In this document: piece after piece, positions 51,801 through 62,477 of the stretch
How the letters are laid out: each line of letters starts with the position of its first letter
Numbering within the stretch: position 1 is the stretch's first letter
Assembly: GCF_000149955.1 (NCBI RefSeq)
Contig: NC_030988.1
Coordinates: forward strand, 3,316,040 to 3,380,039
From: Fusarium oxysporum f. sp. lycopersici 4287
Taxonomy: Eukaryota; Ascomycota; Sordariomycetes; Hypocreales; Nectriaceae
Direction: 5' to 3'
Length of the DNA: 64,000 nt
Notes under the pieces: generated by a model
Told to the model about the DNA's origin: nothing
Database searches by the model: none
The model's input: the letters and a program-made list of their open reading frames with translations, nothing else
Translations under genes and position numbers: made by a program

Positions 51801-52297
51801 GTTATAGTGAGGACTGTAAAGTTATTTTCAGAGCCCGTTCGACCACCTTTGCCTGCCTCACGTGGTTTGCGCTATTCCTGGCTTGGGAAATGATCAACAT
51901 GCGGCGATCATTCTTCCGTATGCAGCCCAAGAGCAAGCGATACTTTACTCAGTGGATGCATGACGTCTGGCGCAACTCCTTCCTATTCTGGGCTATTGTC
52001 GCGGGCTTTGTTACAATGTTTCCTATCATCTATATCCCCGGACTGAACACTGTCGTTTTCAAGCACGCGCCGATCTCATGGGAGTGGGGCATTGTTTTTA
52101 TCGCGGCGGTGGTCTTCTTTATGGGGATCGAATTTTGGAAATGGCTTAAGCGAGTCTACTTCCGCCGCCAGGCTCGTAAGGTGTCTGGTAACGTTGCGGA
52201 TTTGGAGACTCGTGTTTTTGGACGCTACTACAACATGGGTACCGGCAGCCAGGATGAAGAGACAGGAGCCAGTGCGGGAGAGAAGGTGGCTCAGTAA
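48866..52297 (+). CDS. ENA-type (P-type IID) sodium/potassium-exporting ATPase, about 1072 aa
   Basis: Exons 48866-49114, 49228-50110, 50158-51599 and 51653-52297 join in phase. N-terminus has the cation-ATPase domain LSFRQVAEELNANLEDGLT. Actuator: TGESLPVRKE. TM4: LSMIPASLIVVLTITMA, characteristic of ENA. Phosphorylation loop across the second intron: TNICSDKTGTLTQGTM (Asp phosphorylated). Hinge: MTGDGVNDSPSLKRSDVGIAMG. C-terminal four to six helices and a soluble tail ending AGEKVAQ. Pumps Na+, Li+ or K+ out of the cell at alkaline pH or high salt. All catalytic motifs are intact. Start chosen at MNQKPGEEP, preceded by an open but ATG-less frame. Confidence 0.93.
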
Positions 52298-53385
52298 GTC
52301 GCGTTCGGCCGATGAGATGCAAGCAGACCAACATATTCTGAGCATTATGCCAGCTCCTTCTTGTGGCCTGCCATAGAGGCATCCTGGGACGGAGAATTGA
52401 AGATTTATAGAATAGGTAAAGTCCTTGCGGATAGGTAAGTATGGGATGTGCCTTTGATGAGATGTAGATTTTGGTAAAGTTACGTAGCTCAGCAATAGTG
52501 AGTAATACGAACCATAATGCATCCGGAAATCTAAAGGGTGAAAAAGGAAACCGATCACCCACACTGTTTATAACACAGGTGGTAGCTGGCAGTTAGGCCG
52601 ACGGTGTAATCTTTGTAGGTTTTACATGCTGGTTAGCCGATCACAATACAAAGAAAAGCGAGGACAAGGAAGTCAGATCATAGCTAAAAAAGGATTATAG
52701 TTACGAAACCGAGCCCCAACATTACAGACGCTGAGCTAGCAAGTCGCTTTATGGCTTTTGATGTTCAGACCAACTTGGGCATCAACCAGTTATGACATCT
52801 AAATATTGTTTATTATGCACCGAATCCAGATCTATGCCAACATATTAAGGCATCATAAGTTTTACAGTCTAACTACAGGGTAAAAAACTATAAAACAAAT
52901 TTAGTATAAAAATAGCATAGAGTGATACTCAATCTTGACAGGAAGGGAATGAGACGACGAAACTAGTAGTTGTTAAATCTTTTTATGTTAAAATCAATTC
53001 TACCCTTGCAAGACGCTCAATTGCAGTCGCCTTGGACCAGTCCATCAGCAATCCACGAGCTAGGCGCATAAGTAATAGAACCCATCAAAACGCCCGACAT
53101 AAGTCCAGCTCTGGGAAAAAGTAATAAACCACTTCAGGCGCCTCGCAGCATTTCAATGTTAGACGGGGGACCTACAGGTGACAGCTCTCTACATCAGATG
53201 ACATACGCTTCCTAGCACGCGACAACGACCCCTCACTCGCTACCTTTGTTTGTTTGTTTGTTTGTTTGTTTGTATATTTTTCGTCTGGGTGGCTGTAACG
53301 AAGCCAGATCTCCTACTGGAGCAAAAGACGTGCTGAGCTAGCTAGGTACAGGGAAACCCCGCTTCCTTCACCATCCAGCATACCA
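52298..53385. other. Spacer with a (TTTG)n microsatellite
   Basis: No convincing gene. A TTTG repeat of about six units lies at 53247-53272. Confidence 0.5.
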
Positions 53386-53778
53386 ATGGCACAAAAGGTG
53401 CTGTATTTCTCAAGCCCGTCACCCGTCAGCGGGTTCGGGGGCAATCTACTGTCGAGCTTTTTCCACCGACCAGAATTCTCTCACGCATCACTACATCTGC
53501 TGACGCAGTCCACAATCTCCAGTAACCAAGTTGTAGCTCGTAGTCGACTGTCGTGGCGGCAGGGAAAAACCTTGGGAAGGAATCAGAGGCCGGCGGTGCG
53601 GCTTGCCTTCAAAGGGGAAAAACCCATCGCAATCGGCGTCGTTGATCGGGAGGATGTCGCTACCGATGCCACGGGCACCGTCCTCCGATATCTAAGGCGT
53701 TCTGGTTCTGAGGTGCCGCCATTAGATCCGACAAAGGTGTTGTCAGAGAAGGTGAACTCTCCAAAATTCCTTCTCTGA
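53386..53778 (+). CDS. Unrecognised 130-aa open frame
   Basis: Reads MAQKVLYFSSPSPVSGFGG and ends NSPKFLL. No domain, signal peptide or membrane segment is convincing. The opposite strand is also open at 53908-53660, so coding potential is doubtful. It lies between ENA and the kinase relic and could be a remnant. Confidence 0.2.
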   Translation: MAQKVLYFSSPSPVSGFGGNLLSSFFHRPEFSHASLHLLTQSTISSNQVVARSRLSWRQGKTLGRNQRPAVRLAFKGEKPIAIGVVDREDVATDATGTVLRYLRRSGSEVPPLDPTKVLSEKVNSPKFLL

Positions 53779-54944
53779 AAACTGCTGTTAGGGAGCCGAT
53801 GGCGTCCCCGCAGTATTGTGTGGCCGAGTAGCCCGTAGAAAATCCCGCTCCTAACAGTGCACTAACAGTGCGTGCCAAGAAAGAATTTTTACAGGGGAGA
53901 GTTGTCACTCGCTACCTTCACGCCGATAGACCTTGTGTCGCAGGGTAGGCATTAGTAATCTAGCTATATGCTTTAAGTAACTCTGCGGGATGGAATACCC
54001 CGCACAAGAGACAACTTAAGACATCAATCAACACATTTGCTGCTGCTCATCATATTCACTCTAACCCTTTAAGCACGCTAAGTGCGACACCTTGCGTGCA
54101 ATGTAATCATTGTCCTCTGAAAAGCGGGGCTGCTGGTTCTGGACGCCTTGGCGGGTTACTTGGCGCTGTCATCTTCCACTCGTTAAGATCTCTCGACCCG
54201 CGCCCCAAGGCAATGCTAATCTGTCACACCTTGGGGACAAGGCGTAATAATGACCGTGCGAAGCAGCTATTGACTACTGTCATTGACTTCTCTTTGTTAC
54301 TAGTTATCGCTTGGAGGCACCAATGTGCGTTAGATATGTAAAAAGGGAGCTTAGCATGGGTAACCTATATGGATACAGTATCATAATAACAAAGACTCCC
54401 ACCGTTTTGAAGCCAAGGCCAAGTTATCGGAGTCCTCGGCAGCGAAATCAAGAGTTGAGGCCATACTAGAAGCGGGGTCATCTTGGCGAAGCTCTTGGCA
54501 GAAATTCCTAGCAACGTAGTGCTGTATCAGCCCGTTCGCCTGAATCCCTTCCTTGTCTTGTTTAGACTCATTTACCTGGGAGAAAAAATCTGGTTGGCAG
54601 TCAATTCTGCATTAAGAAAAGCAACCTACTTTCGCCACCAGCAGTTACAACGTATTCGGACCGCTTTACTGTCGATAAGACTCGAACAGGTGGCCTGTGA
54701 TTTCGTCTGCGGGTGGTTGGAAGATGCCGCTACAGGAACTTACTGTCCTGCCAGAACCACAAGGTGGTCATGAGTACCATTTAGGCTCCAACCACACGAA
54801 GAGACTCACATCAAGGACTCAGAGCAACCTTCGAGCATACGGCGACGGTAGGCGCGCATGCCGTTGCTGGTATCGAGTCAGTGGAACTCTAATAAACATA
54901 TCACAGCACAGCTTACGTCCGAGAAGCAAGGCTGGCGCGGCAAC
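53779..54944. other. No recognisable gene
   Basis: Several short ORFs without family resemblance. The right end may include decayed 5' sequence of the kinase relic. Confidence 0.45.
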
Positions 54945-55590
54945 ACTGGTAGAGAGGTGCGGCAAGTGCTGGGAAGTAGCGGGCCGTACGAAGTTCAGTA
55001 TCGCGTTCGTCTCGTGCAGGAAAAAGGATAATGGAGCGGGCGCAGAACTATATGCAGTCAAGAATGTCCAGCGACAGCCGAAGGAGACAGAACATATGTG
55101 CATAAGACGGTCGACCGCAGAGTTTTGTGTTTTAAGCGCGCTTCCGAATGTAATATGCACACTCGAATTGCTCATGGACACAAAGGGTGACTACTGCGAG
55201 GTGATGGAGTGCTGCTCTGGTGGTGACTTGCATAACTTGATGCGCATGGTGGGCACGTTGAAGTGGCAGGACGCGGACTGCAATATCAAACAATTGATGC
55301 GCGGTGCTGAATATCCATGAGATAGGGGTTGCGCATCTTGAACTCAAGTGTGAGAACCTTCTTTTTACTGGCGACGGCATTCTCAAAATCAGCGACTTTG
55401 GCCATAGTGAATGTGTCCGCCTTGGTTGGGACAAAGAGGTTCATACGGTTTCCGGAATCCGAGGCTCGGGTCCATACATCGCTCCTGAGGAAGATCTTAC
55501 GCACGATACCTTATGGAACGCCGGCAGCAGGAGGGCTTTGGCCCAATCGAATCGTTGCCCCGAGTAACTTCTCTGGTCCGTCAATATTAC
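54945..55590 (+). pseudogene. Degenerate copy of the Hal4/Hal5-like kinase
   Basis: Plus-strand fragments follow the intact kinase at 56236-57513 in order: CGKCWEVAGR, AELYAVKNVQRQPKETE, RRSTAEFCVLSALPNVI, GDYCEVMECCSGGDL, QLMRGAEYP, then (one-base frame change near 55310) HEIGVAHLELKCENLL, LKISDFGHSECVRLGW, GSGPYIAPEE, a deletion of about 50 residues, and RRQQEGFGPIESL. The glycine loop is destroyed (GYGASG became GRTKFS) and the catalytic HRD is HLE. It cannot be an active kinase and is almost certainly untranslated as a whole. It points toward the intact copy, so the pair is in inverted (convergent) orientation. Confidence 0.85.
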
Positions 55591-56235
55591 GGTCGCATTC
55601 TAGGAGCTGAAATTTACATCTTGTCTAGTTACACAGTCGAAATACCATATATTGCCTCTTGGACCCCAATCCATCCAGCCGGCTTACGGCATCGCATGTA
55701 TCGAGATCCGAATGGGGGCCGGAGATCAGACTTTGCAAGGCTAGCGAGTGTTTTTGACCGTGAAATATACCATGTTAGCGCTAAAAACTATACCCTTATG
55801 GCAAGGAGATAACACCGCTTGATGACGACGCATCGCCTCGGCCGTTTCCGACATCTTAGGAGATAGTGGAGTTTGAGGGCTGAGCCGTATATAACTAGAG
55901 AGTACGCTCCCAATGATCGGTTATCAGCTAAATTGTACGTCGAGCGGGTCGAGCTTAGAAGCTGTCACTTAGAAAGCCGGATATGTCCCAACGTTCATTG
56001 TCGAGGGACAGACCAGTTCCCTTGCGTTTCGACCACCGTTAACCTGGCTTCAAGACAGTCGCGAACTACCCTGATTATTTTGAGCATCCTAGCTATCTAC
56101 TCCTAAGACAAGAGATATGCATATAGCCATAGCGTATGATGATATGACAACGATGTGTAGCTGAGTCTCTTTCTAACCTTTCTAGCTTGTTGCGGGCTTA
56201 GATGTAGGTGACGCCACTTTTCAATTATGCCAGCG
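55591..56235. other. Spacer between the kinase relic and the intact kinase
   Basis: No gene seen. It contains the 3' ends of both convergent copies. Confidence 0.5.
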
Positions 56236-57513
56236 CTAGAAGGCCGCCTGACAAAGTTGTATGTTTTGACCCCATTGCGACCGCAGGACTTGTGATGCCG
56301 TGATACGGCGAAGCGGATTCGGATCTAGCATGCAGTAAATAATATCCCGGCAGTTTGACTAATTGCCTCGTTAGTCAATAGTTTAATCGTGAAAAGCCAA
56401 GCACACGGGAACGGAACTTACTGGGTTTAACGACTCAATTGGACTGAAACCTTCCTCTTGACGACGATCCTTGAGATAGTGTGCATATATCTCATCCTGA
56501 TCCTTTCTGGCCTGATGCCAGAGGTAACTCCCCGTGCGCATGACAATATAAATGACACCGCAAGCCCAGACATCGACTGCTCGGCCATCGTATTCCTGAT
56601 CTGTATACACTTCTGGAGCGATATATGGTCCTGAACCGCATAACCCGGACATAAGATGGACGTCATTCTCCCAAGCCATGCGAAAGCAGTCGCTGTTGCC
56701 GAAATCACTGATCTTGAGGCTGCCGTGCCTGGTAAGCAGCAGATTTTCTGGCTTGAGATCGCGGTGCGCTACACCCATCTCGTGCAAGTACTCGATGCCG
56801 CGCATCAACTGCTTAAAGAAGCAGTCCGCCTCCTCTACCTCTAACTTCCCTGCCGAGTACACTAGCGTGAATAGGTCGCCACCTTCGCAGTATTCTATCA
56901 CCTGGCAGTAGTTCCCCTTCTCATCTGTCAGTAGCTCGAGCGTGCGGATCACATTTGGATGGCGTAGCTCGCTGAGGACGCAGAACTCAGCGGTTAAGCG
57001 CCTGATGTACTCATCCTCCGTCTCCCGCGACCGACGCTGGAGCTCCTTCACCGCGTATAGTTCTTCGCCAATTCCATTCTCCTTTTTCTTGCGCGAAACA
57101 TGGACGATGCCAGATGCGCCATATCCAACCACTTCCTGGCACCTGCCGTACTTTGCCGACAATATAGGTCCCTTATTATCCTCCTGCGGCTGCTTCTTGC
57201 TCAGTATTTTCCTCCATCGATCAAATAGCGACCTTTTGCGCAGTTTTTGTTCAATACGGTGCCCATGCCCTTCTTGCAGTGCGATGAACCGCTGCAGCGG
57301 CGCAGTGTTGCTGCCATCGAAATTGGTTAAATTTGGAATCAGAGGCGCTTCATCCGCGTTCATGTCAGTTGATACTGCTTTTCGAGTATCAGGTGCCGGC
57401 TCTGCAGAGGAGTTCGAGGGCTGCACAGTGCTACCTTCGACCTCTAAATTAGTAGTAGCAGTCGCATTGTGCTGCAGTCGCCTCAGCTTGGCGATGTTTC
57501 TCAACGATTCCAT
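56236..57513 (-). CDS. Hal4(Sat4)/Hal5-like serine/threonine kinase, 404 aa
   Basis: Exon 1 57513-56422, intron 56421-56359 (GTAAGT to TTAG), exon 2 56358-56236. A 115-residue low-complexity N-terminus precedes the kinase: YGRCQEVVGYGASGIVHV (glycine loop), LYAVKELQ (Lys), RRLTAEFCVLSELRHPNVIRTLEL, VIEYCEGGDL, ADCFFKQLMRGIEYLHEMGVAHRDLKPENLL, LKISDFGNSDCFRMAW, GSGPYIAPEVYTDQEYDGRAVDVWACGVIY, and exon 2 CRDIIYCMLDPNPLRRITAS. These are hallmark sequences of the fungal NPR/HAL5 subfamily. In S. cerevisiae, Hal4 and Hal5 stabilise and activate the Trk1/Trk2 K+ transporters and give salt tolerance. All catalytic residues are present. It sits between ENA and NHA, so its role in this cluster is likely control of K+ uptake (inference). 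Confidence 0.9.
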
Positions 57514-58410
57514 AATTAAGGCTTACCCCTCTCGTTACAGCAGAGTGGACCGTAAGTGCTCTCAGGATAGCCGCCCACAACAAGCCTGGGGATGGCTGCG
57601 AATATGATGCGGCGGTAGTGAGATTCGCATTTGTCTGCAGGCCACGAACGCAAGAATTGTCGTCTCGAGAAAGCCAAACTCAAGTGTAGACTGTTTAAAT
57701 CGAAAGTATATCGAGCGAGTCCCCAGATTCCCCGGTTGCAAGAAGGATAGGTTTAGGTGGAAATTACTGTCTTGTTACTCTCCTGTTCTGACCTGTGGCA
57801 ATATTATTGAGGTAGATACTTCGGTCGTTCGTGTGGCATCTCCACCAAGATTGGCGCCGAAAGTGCGGGCGTAGCCTTTATGTGCTGAGAGTCATTTATG
57901 ATGCCAGGCTTCTCTTGGCGAAATCAAGCTAAAGTGCTAATGCCATTCTTACACAATAACGGGACTGTGGGAAGACGAATCACCGATATAGTGATACCAG
58001 ATGGCTAGCAAGAGTTCCGCTTCCGGCACCTCAGATCATGTTAAAAAAAAAAAAATGAAAAAAAAAAAAAAACTGGCAAAGTAATAGCGAAATTCTTTTT
58101 GTTGGCCATGGGTTCGAGGAATTGACTGGTAGGCAGCAGAATACTTGAGGCATTTTTGGCTGCCAAGGTTTTGCCAAGATCTTGGCTTGTTGGTGATGAC
58201 AGGGTATTACATCAGCTGAGTACATACATGCCAATGCAAGCTAGAGCAGGCTACAACACTTCAATATGCACTCCTTCGCAAAAAGCAGCGATTTTGATGA
58301 CTTCACGATTGAGGGGTGGTTTGGGTACGGCCCCGAGATCACAAGGGAAACTTGGTCACAAGAGATCGCCTTCCAGGCCTCCAAAAAAAATCCAAAGAAA
58401 TCTCCCAATA
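57514..58410. other. Kinase upstream region; two poly-A runs
   Basis: No gene. A-runs at 58041-58070 precede the pogo relic and could mark its left side. Confidence 0.45.
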
Positions 58411-59774
58411 AAGAGAATGCTTCTTGTAGATAGTTTCTCAGCTCATAAGGATCCCCAATTTATTTGGTATTATATAATGTTCGATATTATCCCTTATTAA
58501 CTCCTTAGTCATACAACTCATCTCCTTTAGCCTCTTGATATGGGGGTCTATCAGCATCTCAAGCGCGCACAAAGAAGTGCTTTATACGACTTCACTGGAG
58601 GCGGCGGCCTTCAATTATCGAGATTTCAGTTCCTCGGTATGTCGAATTGTCTATAAAAAGTTGCCTTGAGAGCTTGTTATATATATATATTGGCTGGGAA
58701 AAGTCAGGTTTTTAGCTAATTGACCGGGAAGTTGTTTTGGAACCACTACGACGAGCAGCTCATGAGCAAACCGAATCTTTAATTCCCAACCTTATTCATC
58801 CTGTTACTCCAATAACAGCCAAAAAACAGTTCAATTCGATACGAGATGAGCTTCAAATTCTCAGCAGTCCAACGAGAGCTACCTTAGAAGATGCAGAGTC
58901 TTTTTTAGACTATGCAATTATCGCCAAATTGGCGCAGAAGGATATTGTAAAATTACAGAAGGAAAAGCTCGAACTGGAGGCACGCCAGATTCGTAACCCC
59001 GATGGAGGTGCTTATACAATCCGGCAGTTGCGTGAGATGGTGTCAGATCGAGCTCAACAGGAATTGCAGATAACTAACAAAAGGCAGGCAAAAGACCAGG
59101 AAGCATGGTTCAAGCAGCTTCGCGAGGAAGCCCTCCTCAAAGAAGATAATAGACCGAAATTACGAGGAAGAGCAGCTGCCAAAGCGAAGGCGTCACGAGA
59201 AGCTCTAGAGGCAACTCGGTGGGAGGAAATCCACAAAACCTTCACTGATCCAAATACAATTGAGGAGCAACAACGCCAGCTACGACGACGGGAGGTAGCT
59301 AATAAGGAAAATCGATTCTTGATGATTACAATGGTACCAAAATCACACCTTGAAGCTATTCCTAACCTCGAGAAATGGGTCGGAGAAAACTCTCGCCCCG
59401 GCGAGGCTAACGAGGCTGAAGTTATATATGTTCAAACCGATATCGCCGATGATTTCATCTCGGTAGACTCAACACGAAAGTTACCTTCTTTGCCAGGGAC
59501 CTCGGGCTCCGATGAGGATGATATTGAGATCAGTACGTGCCCCCAGGTGGTAGCTACCAGAGGCGGCCCTTCTAATCACTCAATGATGCCATTTGGCGTG
59601 ACAATTGATGTAGAGGAAGAGATTGAAATATCCGTGATGCCTCAGAATGGATGGGGCTACGAGCGTGGGCCGAATCATTATTCTGATGAAGAAGATGAAG
59701 GTTATGTAGAGGTGGATTGGGTTATTTTGCCTGCGCCGAGGTCGCGGGGTCGGACTGACCGTTCAAAAAAGTAA
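58411..59774 (+). pseudogene. pogo/Fot-like transposase relic; C-terminal 345-aa frame still open
   Basis: The 5' part holds the second catalytic region MLLVDSFSAHKDPQFIWYY and then, after an in-frame TAA, HTTHLL-stop-PLDMGVYQHLKRAQ, where TAG replaces the Gln of LLQPLD. Another stop follows near 58650. From 58737 a clean frame runs to 59774: FLDYAIIAKLAQKDIVKLQ and a long charged coiled coil (residues 60-180), then an acidic tail. Such helical C-termini are common in pogo-superfamily transposases of fungi. The N-terminal HTH region was not found. The open frame may be chance survival or a retained protein. Confidence 0.7.
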
Positions 59775-60492
59775 CAACACAACACGATAGTTTGCAGTTC
59801 AATTTGAACGAATTTGCTATTGAGAAGTATATGAGATTACAGCAATTGAATCATATAACCTTTATCTTCATACAACCAAAATTGCCTATCGCAGTTTATA
59901 CGAAGGTTACGTTATGTGGTTATGGTTTGTACGCGGTTAGAGGTTACGGCACCCCCTCTTAGAAACAGAAGGGGGGGAGGGGCAAAACCACTTTTATCAA
60001 CCCGCCGGGTAGTTTCGAGTCGTCGCATGTGCTTTGTTTAATGCGGCCTTGTCAAACTTTTAGACATAATTGCTTACCAAGTTCAATCATTACAAGTGTC
60101 TTAGAACTGAGGCATGTAAAGCAAACTTCGGCATGCTTATCTACCTCGAGAAATATTAAGGTTGCGCGTTACTCTGGTGCTCTCTACTGGTAACTCATGA
60201 GCCCCAAAAGTGTGATAGGGCTCTCTTATCTCTATACGTAAATAAGTATCGGAGAATACCTCTTTTGAAGTCAGACTTGTCCTTAAAGCTTGCTGTCATC
60301 GTTTTTTTTTTTTTTTTTTTTTTTTTTTTCGAACTTACAGTTTCCATCACGAGAAAGTCACGAAAGGGCAAGCTGTGTAAACGAGTGACATGATATATAA
60401 CGTAACAGGCCATGTGTCCTTGTGGAACTAAAACGAGAGGAGAGGTTAGGGCAAAGACCCATACTGACTAACCTACATACCAGTCTCCATTC
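59775..60492. other. Spacer; poly-T tract
   Basis: A T-run of about 27 bases lies at 60303-60329. No gene seen. Confidence 0.5.
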
Positions 60493-62477
60493 TTAGACAA
60501 ATCTCAAACCACCCTTCTTCTTCGGAGATTGGCGCCCCTTGCCAAGATCCTCATCATCAGAAAACTCATGATCCTCATTAGCAGACCTGCTAACCGGCAA
60601 GCCAACAGCATTGGCATCGACATGGCGACTAAAGCGGTTGTACGCAATAAAAGTATCCTTATCGCCAGCCACCGCATTGGCAGGGGTGGCAACCTGCATC
60701 GAAATGCGCCTCAGCTCAACAGCATCCTCCTTGATAGGCGCCTTGCCGGTGTAGTGATAAAAGACGTTGAGTGCAGGGATCGATAGACCGTGGACAATGA
60801 TGGAAAACAGCACGAGCCAGTAAACTGTCGGCCCCATAGCTCGAACAAGGTTGGTCTCCTCCTCATCACCCTCACCATCATGCGGAAACAAATGTCTGGC
60901 GTGCTCAACATAGAAAACGGCGCCAGCGCCGATGGGTCCGAAATAACCCATGAAGAGTGCCTCTTTCCAGTTTGTGCAAACACCAGGCATCAGCTTATAA
61001 AAGGCAAAAATGGCAGGTAATCGGCGGAAGATGAGAACGAGGAGTCCAAGACCTAGAAGACGACCCCATGTGATGCCAGTGCCAGTAGGGTCGTTGAAGT
61101 CTGACCAAGGCAGAATAGCACCGATGTACATGAATCCGCCGAAATTGAGAAGGACGTCAACACATGAATTAACTTCGTCGTGACGGAGTTCAGTCTCGCG
61201 GAGGTAGTGGCCGTCCCAGTTCAAGGCGCAGCCAGCGACGAAGCAGGCCAAAAGGTCGTCAGTGCCGAGAGCTCCGCAGGTTCCGACGATGAACAGGCCC
61301 AGGGCTGTGGGAAAGAGGACGTAAGACTCGTTATCGATCCACTTCCTGTATAAGATAGGATTAGAACAAGGTGGAAAATGGCAGACAATGAATACTGCAG
61401 GTGTTGATATGATGTTGCGGCGTTGTAGAGATCACTTACCATCTCAGAGCAAGGCGAACAGCCTTGCAAGATCCATACCCAACAACGGCACCATATGCAA
61501 TGGACAAGACAATGGTATACAGCCACGTCTCAACGAACCATTCTGTGAGAGCCACTCCAACTCCACCACCCAGACGTCCAACCTCACCAGCACGAGCCAT
61601 CAAAGTATGAGCAACGGAATGACCAGCTTCACCTGCAGCTCCAGCCTTGGCACCAGCACCAGGGATCTCTGCGTGCTGAATCAAGTATGTAGCAAGCATC
61701 AAAAACGGGAAACCGAAACCGTCGTTGGCACCCGCTTCGGCAGAGATGATCTCGCGTAGTGGACGAGCGACATATTTATCGGCGAAAGGGCCTTTGGCGA
61801 TGGCCTGTGAGAGGATGGGATCGGTGCAGGTGACGCAGGAGCCGATGACGAGAGCGGCCAGGAGTGTTAACTTGGGAATCGTGAGCATGATACAGGCTGT
61901 TGTACAGAGCCACATGACGGTCATGATGGGGAGAAGACAAAGTGCCATTTCTTTCCACCGTGCGAGACCATATTTGGCTGGGAGTTGGTAGCCTGCGATG
62001 ACGAGCTGAACGCCAATCATAACCCGAGCGACGCCCTAGTTCTTTGGGATCAGTATTTGCTCGTAGCGTCTTGTAGATAAGCTGCGTGGGATGGCTGGGG
62101 ACAAACCAGAGTGATGGCGTTAGTCTGGCCTGGTTCGGCAGAGCCCCATTTCTCGCTCTCGATAAATTTGGCTGCTAAAGGTCCAAGGATGACGCCAATG
62201 AAGACGGCGGGGACTAGGAGGTGTTAGATACTGTAGTGATGTGAAGGCAGAGGACGAAAGGACTGGAATGGGGATGTGGGGTACTGACGGGCTTCACCAA
62301 GATACCAAGCCTGCTTGATCTTGACCGAGATGATGCCATAGAGAATCGTGAAGGCGCCTAGATACAAACATGTAAGCAAAGGCCTTAGCGGCAAGAGCCA
62401 AGAGATGGATGGGCGCCAAGGTACGGACCCAAGACGCTGAGCACGATGTTCAGCTCGCTAAGGTTCAGGACAGGCAT
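60493..62477 (-). CDS. Nha1/Sod2-type Na+(K+)/H+ antiporter
   Basis: Five exons on the minus strand. Exon 1 (start 62477) reads MPVLNLSELNIVLSVLG; exon 2 FTILYGIISVKIKQAWYLGEA; exon 3 PAVFIGVILGPLAAKF and GQTNAITL; exon 4 (62035-61440) and exon 5 (61345-60493) hold most of the membrane core. Family motifs: CTDPILSQAIAKGPFADKYV, ISAEAGANDGFGFPF (the ion-binding Asp pair), TDDLLACFVAGCALNWDG, GYFGPIGAGAVFYVEHARH. It ends with a short acidic/basic tail SDDEDLGKGRQSPKKKG; this tail is much shorter than in S. cerevisiae Nha1 and nearer fission yeast Sod2. Exchanges cytosolic Na+ or K+ for H+ at the plasma membrane, complementing ENA at acid pH. Intact. Confidence 0.92.

Noticed and set aside
60303..60329. 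Poly-T tracts here and at 19711-19746 as retroposon tails
   Set aside because: No adjacent reverse-transcribed gene copy or target duplication; simple homopolymers.
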